64,000 nt of DNA from Lutibaculum sp963816555 (GTDB lineage Bacteria; Pseudomonadota; Alphaproteobacteria; Rhizobiales; Tepidamorphaceae). Position numbers and translations under genes: made by a program. Within the stretch, counting starts at the first letter, position 1; each line of letters opens with the position of its first letter. The notes beneath the pieces are model-generated. The model saw only the letters and a list, made by a program, of their open reading frames with translations, was not told the origin of the DNA and did not search any database. Shown in pieces: positions 8,219 to 18,107 of the stretch. The stretch spans positions 186,001 to 250,000 of the forward strand of contig CAWFLD010000004.1 in NCBI GenBank assembly GCA_963816555.1, read 5' to 3'.

Positions 8219-9346
8219 TCAGTCGAACGTCACGACCTGGCGGATCGCCTTGCCGTCCGCCAGCCGGTCGAAGCCCTCGTTGAGCTCGTCGAGCCCGAGC
8301 CGGTGCGTCAGCAGCCGGTCGACCGGCAGGCGCCCCGCCTGCATCAGAGCCATGTACGCCGGCACGTCGCGCACGGGCACGCAGGACCCGACATAGGAGC
8401 CCTTGAGGGTGCGCTCCTCGGCGGTCAGCGAGACGGCCGGGAACGACAGCTGCGCGTCCGGATGCGGCAGCCCGGCGGTGACCGTGGTGCCGCCGCGCCG
8501 CGTCGCCTCGTAGGCGAGCCGCAGCGCCGGCACGGCGCCCGCGAGCTCGACGGCGAGATCGACGCCGCCGCCCGTCAGCTCGCGAATCCGGGCCGCGGCA
8601 TCGGCCTCGCCGGCGTTGACGGTCACGGTCGCGCCGAGCTGGCGGGCGAGACCCAGCTTCTCGTCGTCGAGGTCGACCGCCACGATCTCGCGCGCGCCGG
8701 CGGCCACGGCGCCGAGCAGCGCCGCGAGCCCGACGCCGCCGAGGCCGACGACGGCGCAGCTGCGGCCGGGCCGCAGGCCGCCCGAATTGACGACCGCCCC
8801 GACCCCGGTCAGCACCGCGCAGCCGAAGAGCGCCGCGAGGTCGAGCGGCACGGCGGGATCGACCTTCACGCAGCTCGCCTGGTCGACCACGGCGTGGTCG
8901 GAAAAGGCCGAGACGCCGATGTGGTGGCCGACCGGCTCGCCGTCGACGCGGATGCGGCGGCCGCCGGACAGGAGCGTGCCTGCGCCGTTCGCCTTCGCGC
9001 CCGGCTCGCAGAGAGCCGGCCGGCCCTCCGCGCACGGGCCGCAATGGCCGCAGCTCGGCACGAAGACGAGCACGACGTGGTCGCCCGGCGAAAAGCGCGT
9101 CACGCCCTCCCCCACCTCGCGGACCACGGCCGACGCCTCGTGGCCGAGCGCCAGCGGCACGGCGCGGGGGCGGTCGCCGTTGATCACGGAGAGGTCGGAA
9201 TGGCAGAGGCCGGCGGCGGCCATCTTCACGAGGATCTCGCCCGGTCCCGGCGGCTCGAGCTCCGCCTCGACGATCTCGATCGGGCGGGAGCGCGAGTATG
9301 GCCGCGGCCGGCCGATCTCGCGCAGCAGCGCGATGCGCGTCTTCAC
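8219..9346 (-). CDS. Zinc-dependent alcohol dehydrogenase (MDR superfamily)
   Basis: About 375 residues. The catalytic zinc ligands are in 'GLCHSDL' and 'GHEAS', the structural zinc set is Cys-x2-Cys-x2-Cys-x7-Cys in 'CGHCGPCAEGRPALC', and the NAD(P) fold has GLGGVG. This resembles class III-like / aryl-alcohol dehydrogenases that oxidise primary alcohols. I place the start at GTG 9346, because GGAGG sits eight bases upstream of it; an ATG at 9385 in the same frame would put that ribosome site inside the gene. It is convergent with the thioesterase gene at 7764 and divergent from the one at 9448. Confidence 0.87.
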   Translation of the reverse strand: MKTRIALLREIGRPRPYSRSRPIEIVEAELEPPGPGEILVKMAAAGLCHSDLSVINGDRPRAVPLALGHEASAVVREVGEGVTRFSPGDHVVLVFVPSCGHCGPCAEGRPALCEPGAKANGAGTLLSGGRRIRVDGEPVGHHIGVSAFSDHAVVDQASCVKVDPAVPLDLAALFGCAVLTGVGAVVNSGGLRPGRSCAVVGLGGVGLAALLGAVAAGAREIVAVDLDDEKLGLARQLGATVTVNAGEADAAARIRELTGGGVDLAVELAGAVPALRLAYEATRRGGTTVTAGLPHPDAQLSFPAVSLTAEERTLKGSYVGSCVPVRDVPAYMALMQAGRLPVDRLLTHRLGLDELNEGFDRLADGKAIRQVVTFD

Positions 9347-9447
9347 GGGCGGTTCCTCCCCTTTATCGTCTTCTCCGTTCGGCATATTCCCACGGAACGA
9401 GCGGCAGAAGAACAGCCGACGCGCGGATGCAGGGCCACCGGAGGACG

Positions 9448-9888
9448 ATGTTGGACCGCAAGGACGAGACGCGGGACGCCTACCCGCACATGTCGACGAT
9501 CACGACGCGCTGGATGGACAACGACGTCTACGGCCACGTGAACAACGTCGTCTACTACAGCTTCTTCGACACCGCGGTGAACGGCTACCTGATCGGCGAG
9601 GGCGTGCTGGACTTCGAGAGCGGGCCGGTCATCGGCCTCGTGGTCGAGACGGGCTGCAGCTACTTCCGCCCCCTCGCCTTCCCCGACCGGGTCGACGCCG
9701 GCATCCGCGTGGCGCGGATCGGCACGTCGAGCGTGCGCTACGAGGTCGGCCTGTTCCGCAACGACGAGGACAGCCCGGCGGCGGCCGGCCACTTCGTCCA
9801 CGTCTATGTCGACCGGGCGACACGGCGCCCGACGAAGCTGCCGGACGATCTCGCCGCGGCGCTCGCGCGCATCCGCGTGGAGGCCTAG
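9448..9888 (+). CDS. Acyl-CoA thioesterase, 4-hydroxybenzoyl-CoA/YbgC type
   Basis: 146 residues with 'TTRWMDNDVYGHVNNVVYYSFFD' at the N-terminus, spanning the Asp...GH-x-NN signature of the 4HBT/YbgC thioesterase family; the aspartate of that block is the catalytic residue. The remainder ('GCSYFRPLAFPD', 'FVHVYVD') fits the single hot-dog domain. ATG 9448 is preceded by 'gaggac'. The substrate is unknown. It is the third hot-dog-fold gene within 2.7 kb. Confidence 0.87.
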   Translation: MLDRKDETRDAYPHMSTITTRWMDNDVYGHVNNVVYYSFFDTAVNGYLIGEGVLDFESGPVIGLVVETGCSYFRPLAFPDRVDAGIRVARIGTSSVRYEVGLFRNDEDSPAAAGHFVHVYVDRATRRPTKLPDDLAAALARIRVEA

Positions 9889-9931
9889 GCCGCCGAGCCC
9901 GTCGCAGGCCGCAGGCCGGGGCCGGGCCGCC

Positions 9932-10783
9932 TCAGGTCTGCGTGATGCCGCGCTGGCGGTCGGTCCTGCGGCGCAGCATCTCCATCGAGGTCAGGAGCAC
10001 GATCGAGATGCCGACGAGGATCGAGGCGAGCGCCAGGATCGTCGGGCTGATCTCCTCCCTGAGGCCGGAGAACATGCGGACCGTCATCGGCGTCTGCTCG
10101 GGCCCCGCCAGGAACAGCACCACCACGACCTCGTCGAGCGAGGTGATGAAGGCGAACAGCGCGCCCGCGATCACGCCCGGCAGGAGCAGCGGCAGGATGA
10201 TCTTGAAGAACGTCGTCACCTGGTTGGCGCCGAGGCTCTGGGCCGCGCGGATCAGCTGCTGGTCGAAGCCGGACAGCGAGGCCGTCACGGTGATCACCAC
10301 GAAGGGCGTGCCGAGCACGACGTGGGCCATGATGATCGAGAAGAAGGTCTGCGCCAGGTTGATCCGGGCGTAGAAGCTGAACAGCGCCGCCGCCGTGATG
10401 ATGAGCGGCACGATCATCGGCGAGATCAGGACCGCCGTGATGAAGCCGCGCCCCGGCATGTGCGGCCGGCTCAGCCCGAGCGCCGCGATCGTGCCGAGCG
10501 AGGTGGCGATGATCGCGGAGGAGGTCGAGATGAAGAACGAGTTGCGGATCGACCGCAGCCACTCCTCGCTCGACAGGAGCGCGTGGTACCAGCGCAGCGA
10601 ATAGCCGGCCGGGTTGAGCGACAGCATGTCCTTCGTGAAGGTGAAGTACGGCTCCGCGTTGAAGGAGAGCGGCACGATCACGATGATCGGGATGATCAGG
10701 AACAGGAAGATCAGCCCGCAGATCACCCTGTAGCTGTAGTACCAGGCGCGCTCGCCGGCACTCGCATAGCTTGGAAGCGCCAT
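9932..10783 (-). CDS. Polyamine-type ABC importer, inner-membrane permease (PotC-like)
   Basis: 283 residues with six predicted membrane helices, the first at 'VICGLIFLFLIIPIIVIVPL'. The cytoplasmic EAA-like loop that meets the ATPase is 'IRAAQSLGANQVTTFFKIILP'. The C-terminal block 'AFITSLDEVVVVLFLAGPEQTP' is typical of PotC-type permeases of the spermidine/putrescine/opine class. It is the last gene of a minus-strand operon (ATPase, binding protein, permease B, permease C), 13 bases after the PotB-like gene. Confidence 0.9.
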   Translation of the reverse strand: MALPSYASAGERAWYYSYRVICGLIFLFLIIPIIVIVPLSFNAEPYFTFTKDMLSLNPAGYSLRWYHALLSSEEWLRSIRNSFFISTSSAIIATSLGTIAALGLSRPHMPGRGFITAVLISPMIVPLIITAAALFSFYARINLAQTFFSIIMAHVVLGTPFVVITVTASLSGFDQQLIRAAQSLGANQVTTFFKIILPLLLPGVIAGALFAFITSLDEVVVVLFLAGPEQTPMTVRMFSGLREEISPTILALASILVGISIVLLTSMEMLRRRTDRQRGITQT

Positions 10784-10796
10784 CTCGCCCTCCCCC

Positions 10797-12083
10797 TCAG
10801 CCGAACTTCAGCCGATCGACGCCGATCAGCTTGTTGAAGAGCCAGTAGAAGAACAGCACCGCCACCAGCAGGATCGTGGCGAGCGCCGAGGCGAGCTTCA
10901 GCTGCGCGCTCGAGCCCTGCATGTTCTGGGCGATCAGGTTCGAGATGAAGATGCCGCTGTCGCCGCCGACCAGGGCCGGGGTGATGTAGTAGCCGATCGC
11001 CAGGATGAAGACGAGCAGCACGCCGGCCGCGATGCCGGGGATGGTGAGCGGCATGTAGACCTTCGTGAACGCCGTGAACTGCGTCGCGCCGAGGGAGCGG
11101 GCGGCGCGCATGTAGGATGGCGGGATGGTCTTCATCACGGAGTAGAGCGGCAGGATCATGAACGGCAGCAGGATGTGCGTCATCGCGATGATCGTGCCGG
11201 CCTGGTTGTAGATCATGCGTATGCGGCCGCCGTCGTCGATGATGTGGGCCCACACGAGAAGGTCGTTGATCACGCCCTGCTGCTGCAGGAGCACGATCCA
11301 CGCCGAGGTGCGCACCAGCAGCGACGTCCAGAACGGCAGCAGCACCAGGATCATCAGGAGGTTCGACGTCTTGAGCGGCAGCGTCGCCAGCAGATGGGCG
11401 ACGGGATAGCCGAGCAGGATGCACAGCGCGGTGATCGTCAGGCTCATCCACGCCGTCCTGAAGAACAGCATGCGGTAGACCCGGTAGACATCGGGGCGCT
11501 GCACGATGTCGCCCTGCTTGTTGTATTCGAGGTCGAGCGCCAGGAGGTAGTAGGACGGGGTGATCAGGCGCGTCTCGCGCTTGATGAGGCGCCAGAACTC
11601 GAGGTTCCCCCAGTCCTTGTCCTCGGCGAGGAACGCCTCCTTGTAGGGCGGCTGCATCTCGTCGAGGTGGCGCGCGGTGCCCATCACGAGGCTGCGCGCG
11701 CCGGGAATGTCGCGGTTGATGCGGCCGGCGGCGCGGCCGATCGTGCGGTCCTCCGAGCCGACCTTCATGTCAGCCGCCATGGCGGCGAAGACCTTCTCGT
11801 CCGGCACGTCCTTGCCGTTCCAGTCGGAGATCGCGTCGGCGGTCTCCGGGAGGTACTGCGAGACCTCGGGATTGTAGACGGAACGCCAGATCATCGTGGC
11901 GATCGGCCACCCGAAGGTGACGACGAGGAACGCGAGAAGCGGCGCCACCAGGTAGAAGGCGCGGCGGCGCTGCCGGCGCTGCGACCGGCGCAGCGAGACC
12001 TTCAGGGGCGTTCCGTCGGCGGTCGTCAGCTCTCCCTGACGCGGCGACTCGGGAATGGCGCCATTGGCTGTGATGTCGGCCAT
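10797..12083 (-). CDS. Polyamine-type ABC importer, permease with enlarged periplasmic loop (PotB-like)
   Basis: 428 residues, far longer than the ~285 of E. coli PotB. After a basic N-terminus and TM1 (~45-65) there is a soluble, charged insert of about 130 residues (from 'PETADAISDWNGK' to 'DVYRVYRMLFFRT') before the remaining five helices. The C-terminal half is ordinary, with 'MRAARSLGATQFTAFTKVYMP' as the coupling loop. The insert should face the periplasm and may touch the binding protein. I used ATG 12083 (MADITANG); ATG 12089 is two codons upstream. It belongs to the four-gene importer operon. Confidence 0.88.
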   Translation of the reverse strand: MADITANGAIPESPRQGELTTADGTPLKVSLRRSQRRQRRRAFYLVAPLLAFLVVTFGWPIATMIWRSVYNPEVSQYLPETADAISDWNGKDVPDEKVFAAMAADMKVGSEDRTIGRAAGRINRDIPGARSLVMGTARHLDEMQPPYKEAFLAEDKDWGNLEFWRLIKRETRLITPSYYLLALDLEYNKQGDIVQRPDVYRVYRMLFFRTAWMSLTITALCILLGYPVAHLLATLPLKTSNLLMILVLLPFWTSLLVRTSAWIVLLQQQGVINDLLVWAHIIDDGGRIRMIYNQAGTIIAMTHILLPFMILPLYSVMKTIPPSYMRAARSLGATQFTAFTKVYMPLTIPGIAAGVLLVFILAIGYYITPALVGGDSGIFISNLIAQNMQGSSAQLKLASALATILLVAVLFFYWLFNKLIGVDRLKFG

Positions 12084-12183
12084 CCGCACTGCTCCTCACG
12101 CGTTCGACTTCGACGCCGGGCGACGCCGGCCGATGGAGCCGGACGCGGGTTGCCCCGCGCCCGGCCGTTTCGCGGATACCGGC

Positions 12184-13278
12184 TTACTGCGCCAGCCAGG
12201 CGTTGAACCGCTCTTCGAGCTGGTCGCCGTAGTCGGCCCAGAAGTCCGTGTTGAACTTCACGGCAGTCTTGAAGTTCTCCGGGTTCGTCGGCATGTGGGG
12301 CTTCATGTCGATGTCGGTGCCGTCGAGGGTCGAGACCTTCGGAACGGACGACTTGCGGGCCGGCGCGTAGGCGATGTACTTCGCCTGGTCGGCCAGACGC
12401 TGCGTGTCCGTCGCGAAGTAGAGGTAGTCCTTGACCTTCTCGATCTCGGAATCGCTCTGGTCGACCGGGACGACCCAGCCGTCGACCTCGAACATCTGGT
12501 GATCCCACATGATCTTGAAGGGCTGGTCCTCGTTGACCTGCGCGTTGAAGATGCGGCCGTTATAGGCGGTCGCGATCACCGCTTCCTGGTCGGCGAGCAT
12601 CTGCGGCGGCTGGGCGCCTTCCGACCACCAGATCACGTGGTCCTTGATCTCGTCGAGCTTCTTGAAGGCGCGGTCCTGGCCTTCCTTGGTCGCCAGCACG
12701 TCGTAGACCTGGTCGTCCGGCACGCCGTCGGCGATCAGCGCCCACTCGAGGTTCTTCTGCGGGATCTTCTGCAGCGACCGGGTGCCCGGGAACTTCTTGA
12801 GGTCCCAGATGTCCTTGACCGTCTGCGGGCCGCCGTCCGGGAACGACTTCGTGTTGTAGGCGAACATCGTCGCGTACAGGATCTGCGGGACGAAGCAGTC
12901 GCCGAGGGTGCCGTCGATGAAGTCGTTGGTCGGCTTCGTGCCGTCAGGCGCGTCGGCGAGCCACTCGTCGTGCGGGATCTCCATGATCAGGCCCTCGTCG
13001 CAGGCGCGCTGCGCATCGGCCTGGAGCATGTCGACCACGTTCCACGTGACGTTGCCGGCCTCGACCTGCGAGCGGATGCCCGCCAGCGCGTTGGCCGACT
13101 TGTCCTCGTGGTAGATCTTGGTGCCGGTCTTCTCGCTGTAGGGCTCGTCGTAGGCCTTGTCCTGGGACATCGAGTAGGCGCCACCCCAGGAGACGATCGT
13201 CAGCTGATCGCCGTCCGCGGCCAGCGCGACGCTCGGAACGAGCGCGACTGCGGCCAATAGAAGTAGCTTGTGCTTCAT
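12184..13278 (-). CDS. Polyamine-type ABC importer, periplasmic binding protein (PotD-like)
   Basis: 364 residues. A clean signal peptide of 20 residues ends VALA before ADG, and the mature protein starts 'DQLTIVSWGGAYSMSQDKAY', typical of the PotD/extracellular solute-binding family 1. Conserved blocks include 'LVNVVDMLQ'-like 'NVVDMLQADAQRACDEG' and 'AYNGRIFNAQ'. Ligand identity (spermidine, putrescine or another cation) cannot be read; related rhizobial systems carry diverse substrates. It lies between the ATPase gene (13382-14506) and the permease genes, with a ~100-base gap on each side. Confidence 0.88.
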   Translation of the reverse strand: MKHKLLLLAAVALVPSVALAADGDQLTIVSWGGAYSMSQDKAYDEPYSEKTGTKIYHEDKSANALAGIRSQVEAGNVTWNVVDMLQADAQRACDEGLIMEIPHDEWLADAPDGTKPTNDFIDGTLGDCFVPQILYATMFAYNTKSFPDGGPQTVKDIWDLKKFPGTRSLQKIPQKNLEWALIADGVPDDQVYDVLATKEGQDRAFKKLDEIKDHVIWWSEGAQPPQMLADQEAVIATAYNGRIFNAQVNEDQPFKIMWDHQMFEVDGWVVPVDQSDSEIEKVKDYLYFATDTQRLADQAKYIAYAPARKSSVPKVSTLDGTDIDMKPHMPTNPENFKTAVKFNTDFWADYGDQLEERFNAWLAQ

Positions 13279-13381
13279 GGTTGAAGTCCTCCGGTTGCTT
13301 TGACTGTTCCCTTTTGGGCTTATTGGTGCCGGGGGCATGGCCCGCCGGCACGCCCGGCGCCCGATCGGGCGCCGGCGTCGG

Positions 13382-14506
<1,125 letters not shown>

Positions 14507-14740
14507 GCATCTCCTTCTTGCCCATCGCCCGCCAGTCTCGCTTAAGCGATTGTCGGCGGCGACTGCAGCCTGTGGTTCCCCTGGAAAGCCGTGGCGGCGC
14601 TTGGCACCGCACCTGCCGCTATTCTTCAGCAATCTCGCCGCGAGGCAACCCATTGTGGCGGAAATTTGATTGGGCGGGGGCCGGCGGCGGGCGCCGAAAC
14701 GCCCGGGAATCCAGTCAGGACAGGAGATCGAGGCTGCGGC
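14507..14740. other. Intergenic region upstream of the polyamine-importer operon
   Basis: No supported gene. It contains the ribosome site of the ATPase gene at its left end and AT-richer patches near 14615-14670 ('ttcttcagcaatctcgcc', 'gcggaaatttgattgg') where a minus-strand promoter could lie. I cannot point to a convincing -35/-10 pair. Confidence 0.4.
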
Positions 14741-14801
14741 AAAATGTCGGCCAGCACGTCGGAGCGTACCTTCAGACGCTCCCCTATCCCGCTGGCCGAC
14801 A
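14741..14801 (-). terminator. Long two-tier hairpin terminator after the LprI-like gene
   Basis: An outer 11-base perfect inverted repeat, TGTCGGCCAGC (14745-14755) / GCTGGCCGACA (14791-14801), encloses a perfect 7-base one, GGAGCGT (14761-14767) / ACGCTCC (14776-14782). Read on the minus strand it starts 13 bases after the LprI-like stop codon and is followed by ATTTTG, so it looks like an intrinsic terminator for that gene. It also insulates the polyamine operon downstream. Confidence 0.75.
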
Positions 14802-14813
14802 ACACGAATCGGC

Positions 14814-15257
14814 TTACTTGGACTCCGTCGAGCCCGCCGAGCCGTCCTTCTTCGTCTTGAGCTCGTTGGCAGCCGCCGTGAGGACGTCGTCGAGCTGTCC
14901 CATGCGGCGGACATAGACCTGGCCGATGCACTGGAAGTCGGCGCCGCAGGCGGCACGGGTGTCGAGGAAGCCCTTCTGGCCGCCCTCCAGCTGCTGCTGC
15001 TCGGCGGGGGTCAGGAACTTCTTCACCACCGTGAACAGGGTGGCCGTCTGCAGGTCCATCGCCGCCAGCTGCGGGGACGAGCAGATCGCCGTCTGGTCGG
15101 GACGCATCGCGCTGTTGCAGTCGAAGGTCGTGACGAACGGCGCGGTCTGCTCGTTGGCCTGAGGCTGCGAACCCTGCTCTCCGCCGGCGGTCTGGGCGAG
15201 TGCCGGCCCGGCCGCCACGGCGCCCGTCAGGATCGCCGCAAGTCCCAAGATCCTCAT
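14814..15257 (-). CDS. Secreted LprI-like (DUF1311-type) protein
   Basis: 147 residues. Signal peptide MRILGLAAILTGAVAAGPALA is followed by a Gly/Gln-rich linker and a cysteine-containing domain: 'FDCNSA', 'TAICSSPQLAAMDLQTATLF', 'AACGADFQCIG'. The spacing resembles the lysozyme-inhibitor LprI N-terminal / DUF1311 family, in which paired cysteines form disulfides in the periplasm. A lysozyme-inhibitor function is only inferred. I chose ATG 15257, since GAAGAG lies a few bases upstream; ATG 15263 overlaps that site. Single gene with its own terminator. Confidence 0.7.
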   Translation of the reverse strand: MRILGLAAILTGAVAAGPALAQTAGGEQGSQPQANEQTAPFVTTFDCNSAMRPDQTAICSSPQLAAMDLQTATLFTVVKKFLTPAEQQQLEGGQKGFLDTRAACGADFQCIGQVYVRRMGQLDDVLTAAANELKTKKDGSAGSTESK

Positions 15258-15474
15258 TCGCATCTCTTCCAATCCTCTTTCAGATGCCAGGTCGATGCGG
15301 CCAGTCTCATACCAAAGAGACGGCCGCAAGGCACGGCCGGCGGCCGAAACGTCGCGGCGGCGGGTGTGCCTTTGCCGCACGACGCCTATCTTCCCCGACA
15401 CAGCGACCAGCTTGAACGGCGCCGGACACGGCAGTACGGTCCGCCGCTCTTCCCGGTCCAAGAAGGACATGCTG

Positions 15475-16518
15475 ATGAATTTCCGCGACGGTATCCTCGA
15501 GCTGATCGGCGGCACGCCGCTGGTGAAGCTGAGGAAGGCCTCCGAAGAGACGGGGTGCACGATCCTCGGCAAGTGCGAGTTCCTCAACCCGGGCCAGTCG
15601 GTGAAGGACCGCGCGGCGCTGTTCATCGTGCAGGACGCGATCGAGCGCGGCGAGCTGCGCACCGGCGGCACGATCGTCGACGGGACCGCCGGCAACACCG
15701 GCATCGGGCTCGCCCTCGTCGCCCGCGCCGCCGGCTTCCGCGCCGTGATCGTCATTCCGGAGACGCAGTCGAAGGAGAAGAAGGACACGCTCAGGGCCTA
15801 CGGCGCGGAGCTCATCGAGGTCCCCGCGGCGCCCTACCGCAGCCCCAACAACTACGTGAAGATCTCCGGCCGCATCGCCGAGGAGCTCGCCGCGCACCGA
15901 GCCGAACGGCGCGATCTGGGCGAACCAGTTCGACAACGTCGCCAACCGCCGCGCCCACATCGAGACGACGGGACCGGAGATCTGGGCGCAGACCGACGGG
16001 CGCGTCGACGGCTTCGTCAGCGCCGTCGGCACCGGCGGCACGCTTGCCGGCGTCTCGATGGCGCTCAAGGAGCGCAACCCCGGCATCAAGGTCGCGCTCG
16101 CCGATCCGCCCGGCGCGGCGCTCTACAGCTACTACACGACCGGCGAGCTTCAGCTCCGAGGGCAGCTCGATCACCGAGGGCATCGGCCAGGGCCGCATCA
16201 CCGCCAATCTCGAGGGGCGCCGAGGTCGACCTCGCCTACCGCATCCCGGACGAGGAATCGGTCGGCCAGGTCTTCGACCTGCTCGAGCACGAGGGGCTGT
16301 GCCTCGGCGGGTCGAGCGGCGTCAACGTCGCCGGCGCCATCCGCCTGGCCCGCGAGCTCGGCCCCGGCCACACCATCGTGACCATCCTCTGCGACTACGG
16401 CACGCGCTACCAGTCGCGGCTGTTCGAGCCCTCCTTCCTGCGCGAGAAGGGCCTGCCCGTGCCGGCCTGGCTCGAGCGCGCGCCCGACATCGAGATCCCC
16501 TTCGAGCCGGAGGCCTGA
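15475..16518 (+). CDS. cysK: Cysteine synthase (three surplus bases in this sequence)
   Basis: Fold-type II PLP enzyme that makes cysteine from O-acetylserine and sulfide. 'LIGGTPLVKL', 'NPGQSVKDRAA' (the PLP-binding lysine), 'GTAGNTGIGLA' and 'GTGGTLAGV' are all visible. The reading frame breaks three times, and removing one base near 15895, 16150 and 16215 restores a continuous 346-residue protein ('EELAA/TEPNGAIW', 'GELS/SEGSSI', 'NLEG/AEVDL'). I take these as sequencing insertions. Start ATG 15475 has AGAAGG nine bases upstream; ATG 15469 is too close to it. The stop overlaps the ATG of the AlaX gene, so it heads a four-gene operon with sulfur-related members. Confidence 0.87.
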   Translation: MNFRDGILELIGGTPLVKLRKASEETGCTILGKCEFLNPGQSVKDRAALFIVQDAIERGELRTGGTIVDGTAGNTGIGLALVARAAGFRAVIVIPETQSKEKKDTLRAYGAELIEVPAAPYRSPNNYVKISGRIAEELAAHRAERRDLGEPVRQRRQPPRPHRDDGTGDLGADRRARRRLRQRRRHRRHACRRLDGAQGAQPRHQGRARRSARRGALQLLHDRRASAPRAARSPRASARAASPPISRGAEVDLAYRIPDEESVGQVFDLLEHEGLCLGGSSGVNVAGAIRLARELGPGHTIVTILCDYGTRYQSRLFEPSFLREKGLPVPAWLERAPDIEIPFEPEA

Positions 16519-17236
16519 TGACCGAAGCCCTGTTTCGCGAAGATCCCTACCTCAAGTCGTGCGAGGCGACCGTCATCGGCGTCAATCCGCGCGGCGGCGT
16601 GCTGCTCGACCGGACGATCTTCTATCCCACCGGCGGCGGCCAGCCCGGCGACCACGGCCTGATCCGCCTGCCGGACGGGCGCGAGCTGACGATCGCGACG
16701 ACGGTCAAGGGCGACGGGCCGGAGGAGATCGTGCACGTGCCGGCCGACGCGGTCGGCCTGCCGGAGGGCGGCGAGCAGGCGAGCCTCGAGATCGACTGGG
16801 CGCGCCGCTACCGGCACATGCGCATCCACACCTGCCTGCACCTCCTGTCGGTGGTCGTCCCCTTCCCCGTGACCGGGGGCCAGATCGCCGAGGACTACGG
16901 CCGCCTCGACTTCTCCGTGGACGGACGCGAAGCTCGACAAGGAGGAGCTGACCGGCAAGCTCCAGGCGCTCGTCGACCAGGACCACCCCGTGAGCTCGGA
17001 GTGGATCACCGACGCCGAGCTCGACGCCAAGCCCGACCTCGTCAAGACGATGGCGGTGAAGCCGCCGCGCGGCTCCGGCCGGGTCCGGCTCGTCCGGATC
17101 GGCGACGTCGACCTGCAGCCCTGCGGCGGCACGCACGTCGCGCGGACCGGCGAGATCGGCCGGGTCGCGGTCACCAAGATCGAGATCGAAGGGCGCCCAG
17201 AACCGGCGCGTCCGCATCTCGCTGCTCGACGCCTGA
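16518..17236 (+). CDS. Alanyl-tRNA editing protein, AlaX type (two surplus bases)
   Basis: Corrected length 238 residues. The zinc site of the AlaRS editing domain is present: His-x3-His in 'RIHTCLHLL' and Cys-x3-His in 'CGGTHV'. The protein should hydrolyse Ser (or Gly) mischarged on tRNA-Ala. Single surplus bases near 16924 ('SVD/DAKLDKEEL') and 17189 ('EIEG/AQNRRVRI') break the frame; without them the length is a multiple of three. It overlaps the cysK stop by one base (TGATG), which implies translational coupling. An editing gene next to cysteine synthesis is reasonable because O-acetylserine/serine levels affect mischarging, but this is inference. Confidence 0.87.
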
Positions 17237-17249
17237 GGAGGGCATCCAC

Positions 17250-18107
17250 GTGACGACGCCGCGCGAGGAAAACCTCGTCTCCACCTCATGGCTCGCCGAT
17301 CGCCTCGACGCGCCCGACCTCGTGATCGTCGATGCGTCGTGGTACCTGCCCGACATGCAGCGCGACGCGCGGGCCGAGTATCTCGAGCGCCACATCCCCG
17401 GCGCCGTCTTCCTCGACATCGACGAGGTCAGCGACCGCGGCACCCACCTGCCGCACATGCTGCCCTCGCCCGAGCAGTTCGCCTCGCAGATGCGCAAGCT
17501 CGGCATCGGCGACGGGCAGAAGATCGTCGTCTACGACGGCGCCGGCCTGTTCTCGGCCGCCCGCGTCTGGTGGATGCTGCGCACCATGGGCGCCCGCGAC
17601 GTCTCGATCCTCGACGGCGGCCTGCCGAAATGGATCGCCGAGGACCGCCCGCTCGACAGCGGCGAGGTGAAGCGCCAGGAGCGGCACTTCACCGCCCGCC
17701 TCGACCACGGCGCGATCCGCGAGCTCAACGACATGCGCCGCGTCGTCGAGCGGCAGCACGAGCAGATCCTCGACGCGCGCTCGGCCGGGCGGTTTCGCGG
17801 CGAGGAGCCGGAGCCGCGCGAGGGGCTGCGCAGCGGCCACATGCCGGGCAGCCTGAACCTGTCCTATCGCGCCCTGCTCAATCCGGACGGCACGGTGAAG
17901 TCGGACGAGGAGCTGTCGCGGGCCCTGCAGGACGCCGGCGTCGACCCGCAGCGGCCGGTCGTGACGACGTGCGGCTCGGGCGTCACCGCGGCGATCCTGA
18001 CGCTCGGCCTGACGCTCGCCGGGCATCGCCGGATGGCGCTCTATGACGGCTCGTGGAGCGAGTGGGGCGGCGCGGAGGACGCGCCGGTCGAGACGGGCAC
18101 CCCATGA
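17250..18107 (+). CDS. sseA: 3-mercaptopyruvate sulfurtransferase (two rhodanese domains)
   Basis: 285 residues from GTG 17250, which has GAGGAGGG upstream. Two rhodanese domains are visible: N-terminal 'WYLPDMQRDARAEYLERHIPGA' and C-terminal 'ILDARSAGRF...GHMPGSLNL'. The active-site cysteine lies in 'TTCGSGVTAA', and the CGSG-V/T-T loop indicates the mercaptopyruvate rather than the thiosulfate class. The enzyme moves sulfur from 3-mercaptopyruvate to cyanide or protein thiols. It fits functionally with the cysK gene of the same operon. Its stop overlaps the next ATG (ATGA). Confidence 0.9.
   Translation: MTTPREENLVSTSWLADRLDAPDLVIVDASWYLPDMQRDARAEYLERHIPGAVFLDIDEVSDRGTHLPHMLPSPEQFASQMRKLGIGDGQKIVVYDGAGLFSAARVWWMLRTMGARDVSILDGGLPKWIAEDRPLDSGEVKRQERHFTARLDHGAIRELNDMRRVVERQHEQILDARSAGRFRGEEPEPREGLRSGHMPGSLNLSYRALLNPDGTVKSDEELSRALQDAGVDPQRPVVTTCGSGVTAAILTLGLTLAGHRRMALYDGSWSEWGGAEDAPVETGTP

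Noticed and set aside
15475..16518. cysK as a decayed pseudogene
   Set aside because: All three breaks are one-base surpluses, the corrected protein keeps every active-site motif, and essential genes in the contig show the same kind of break.
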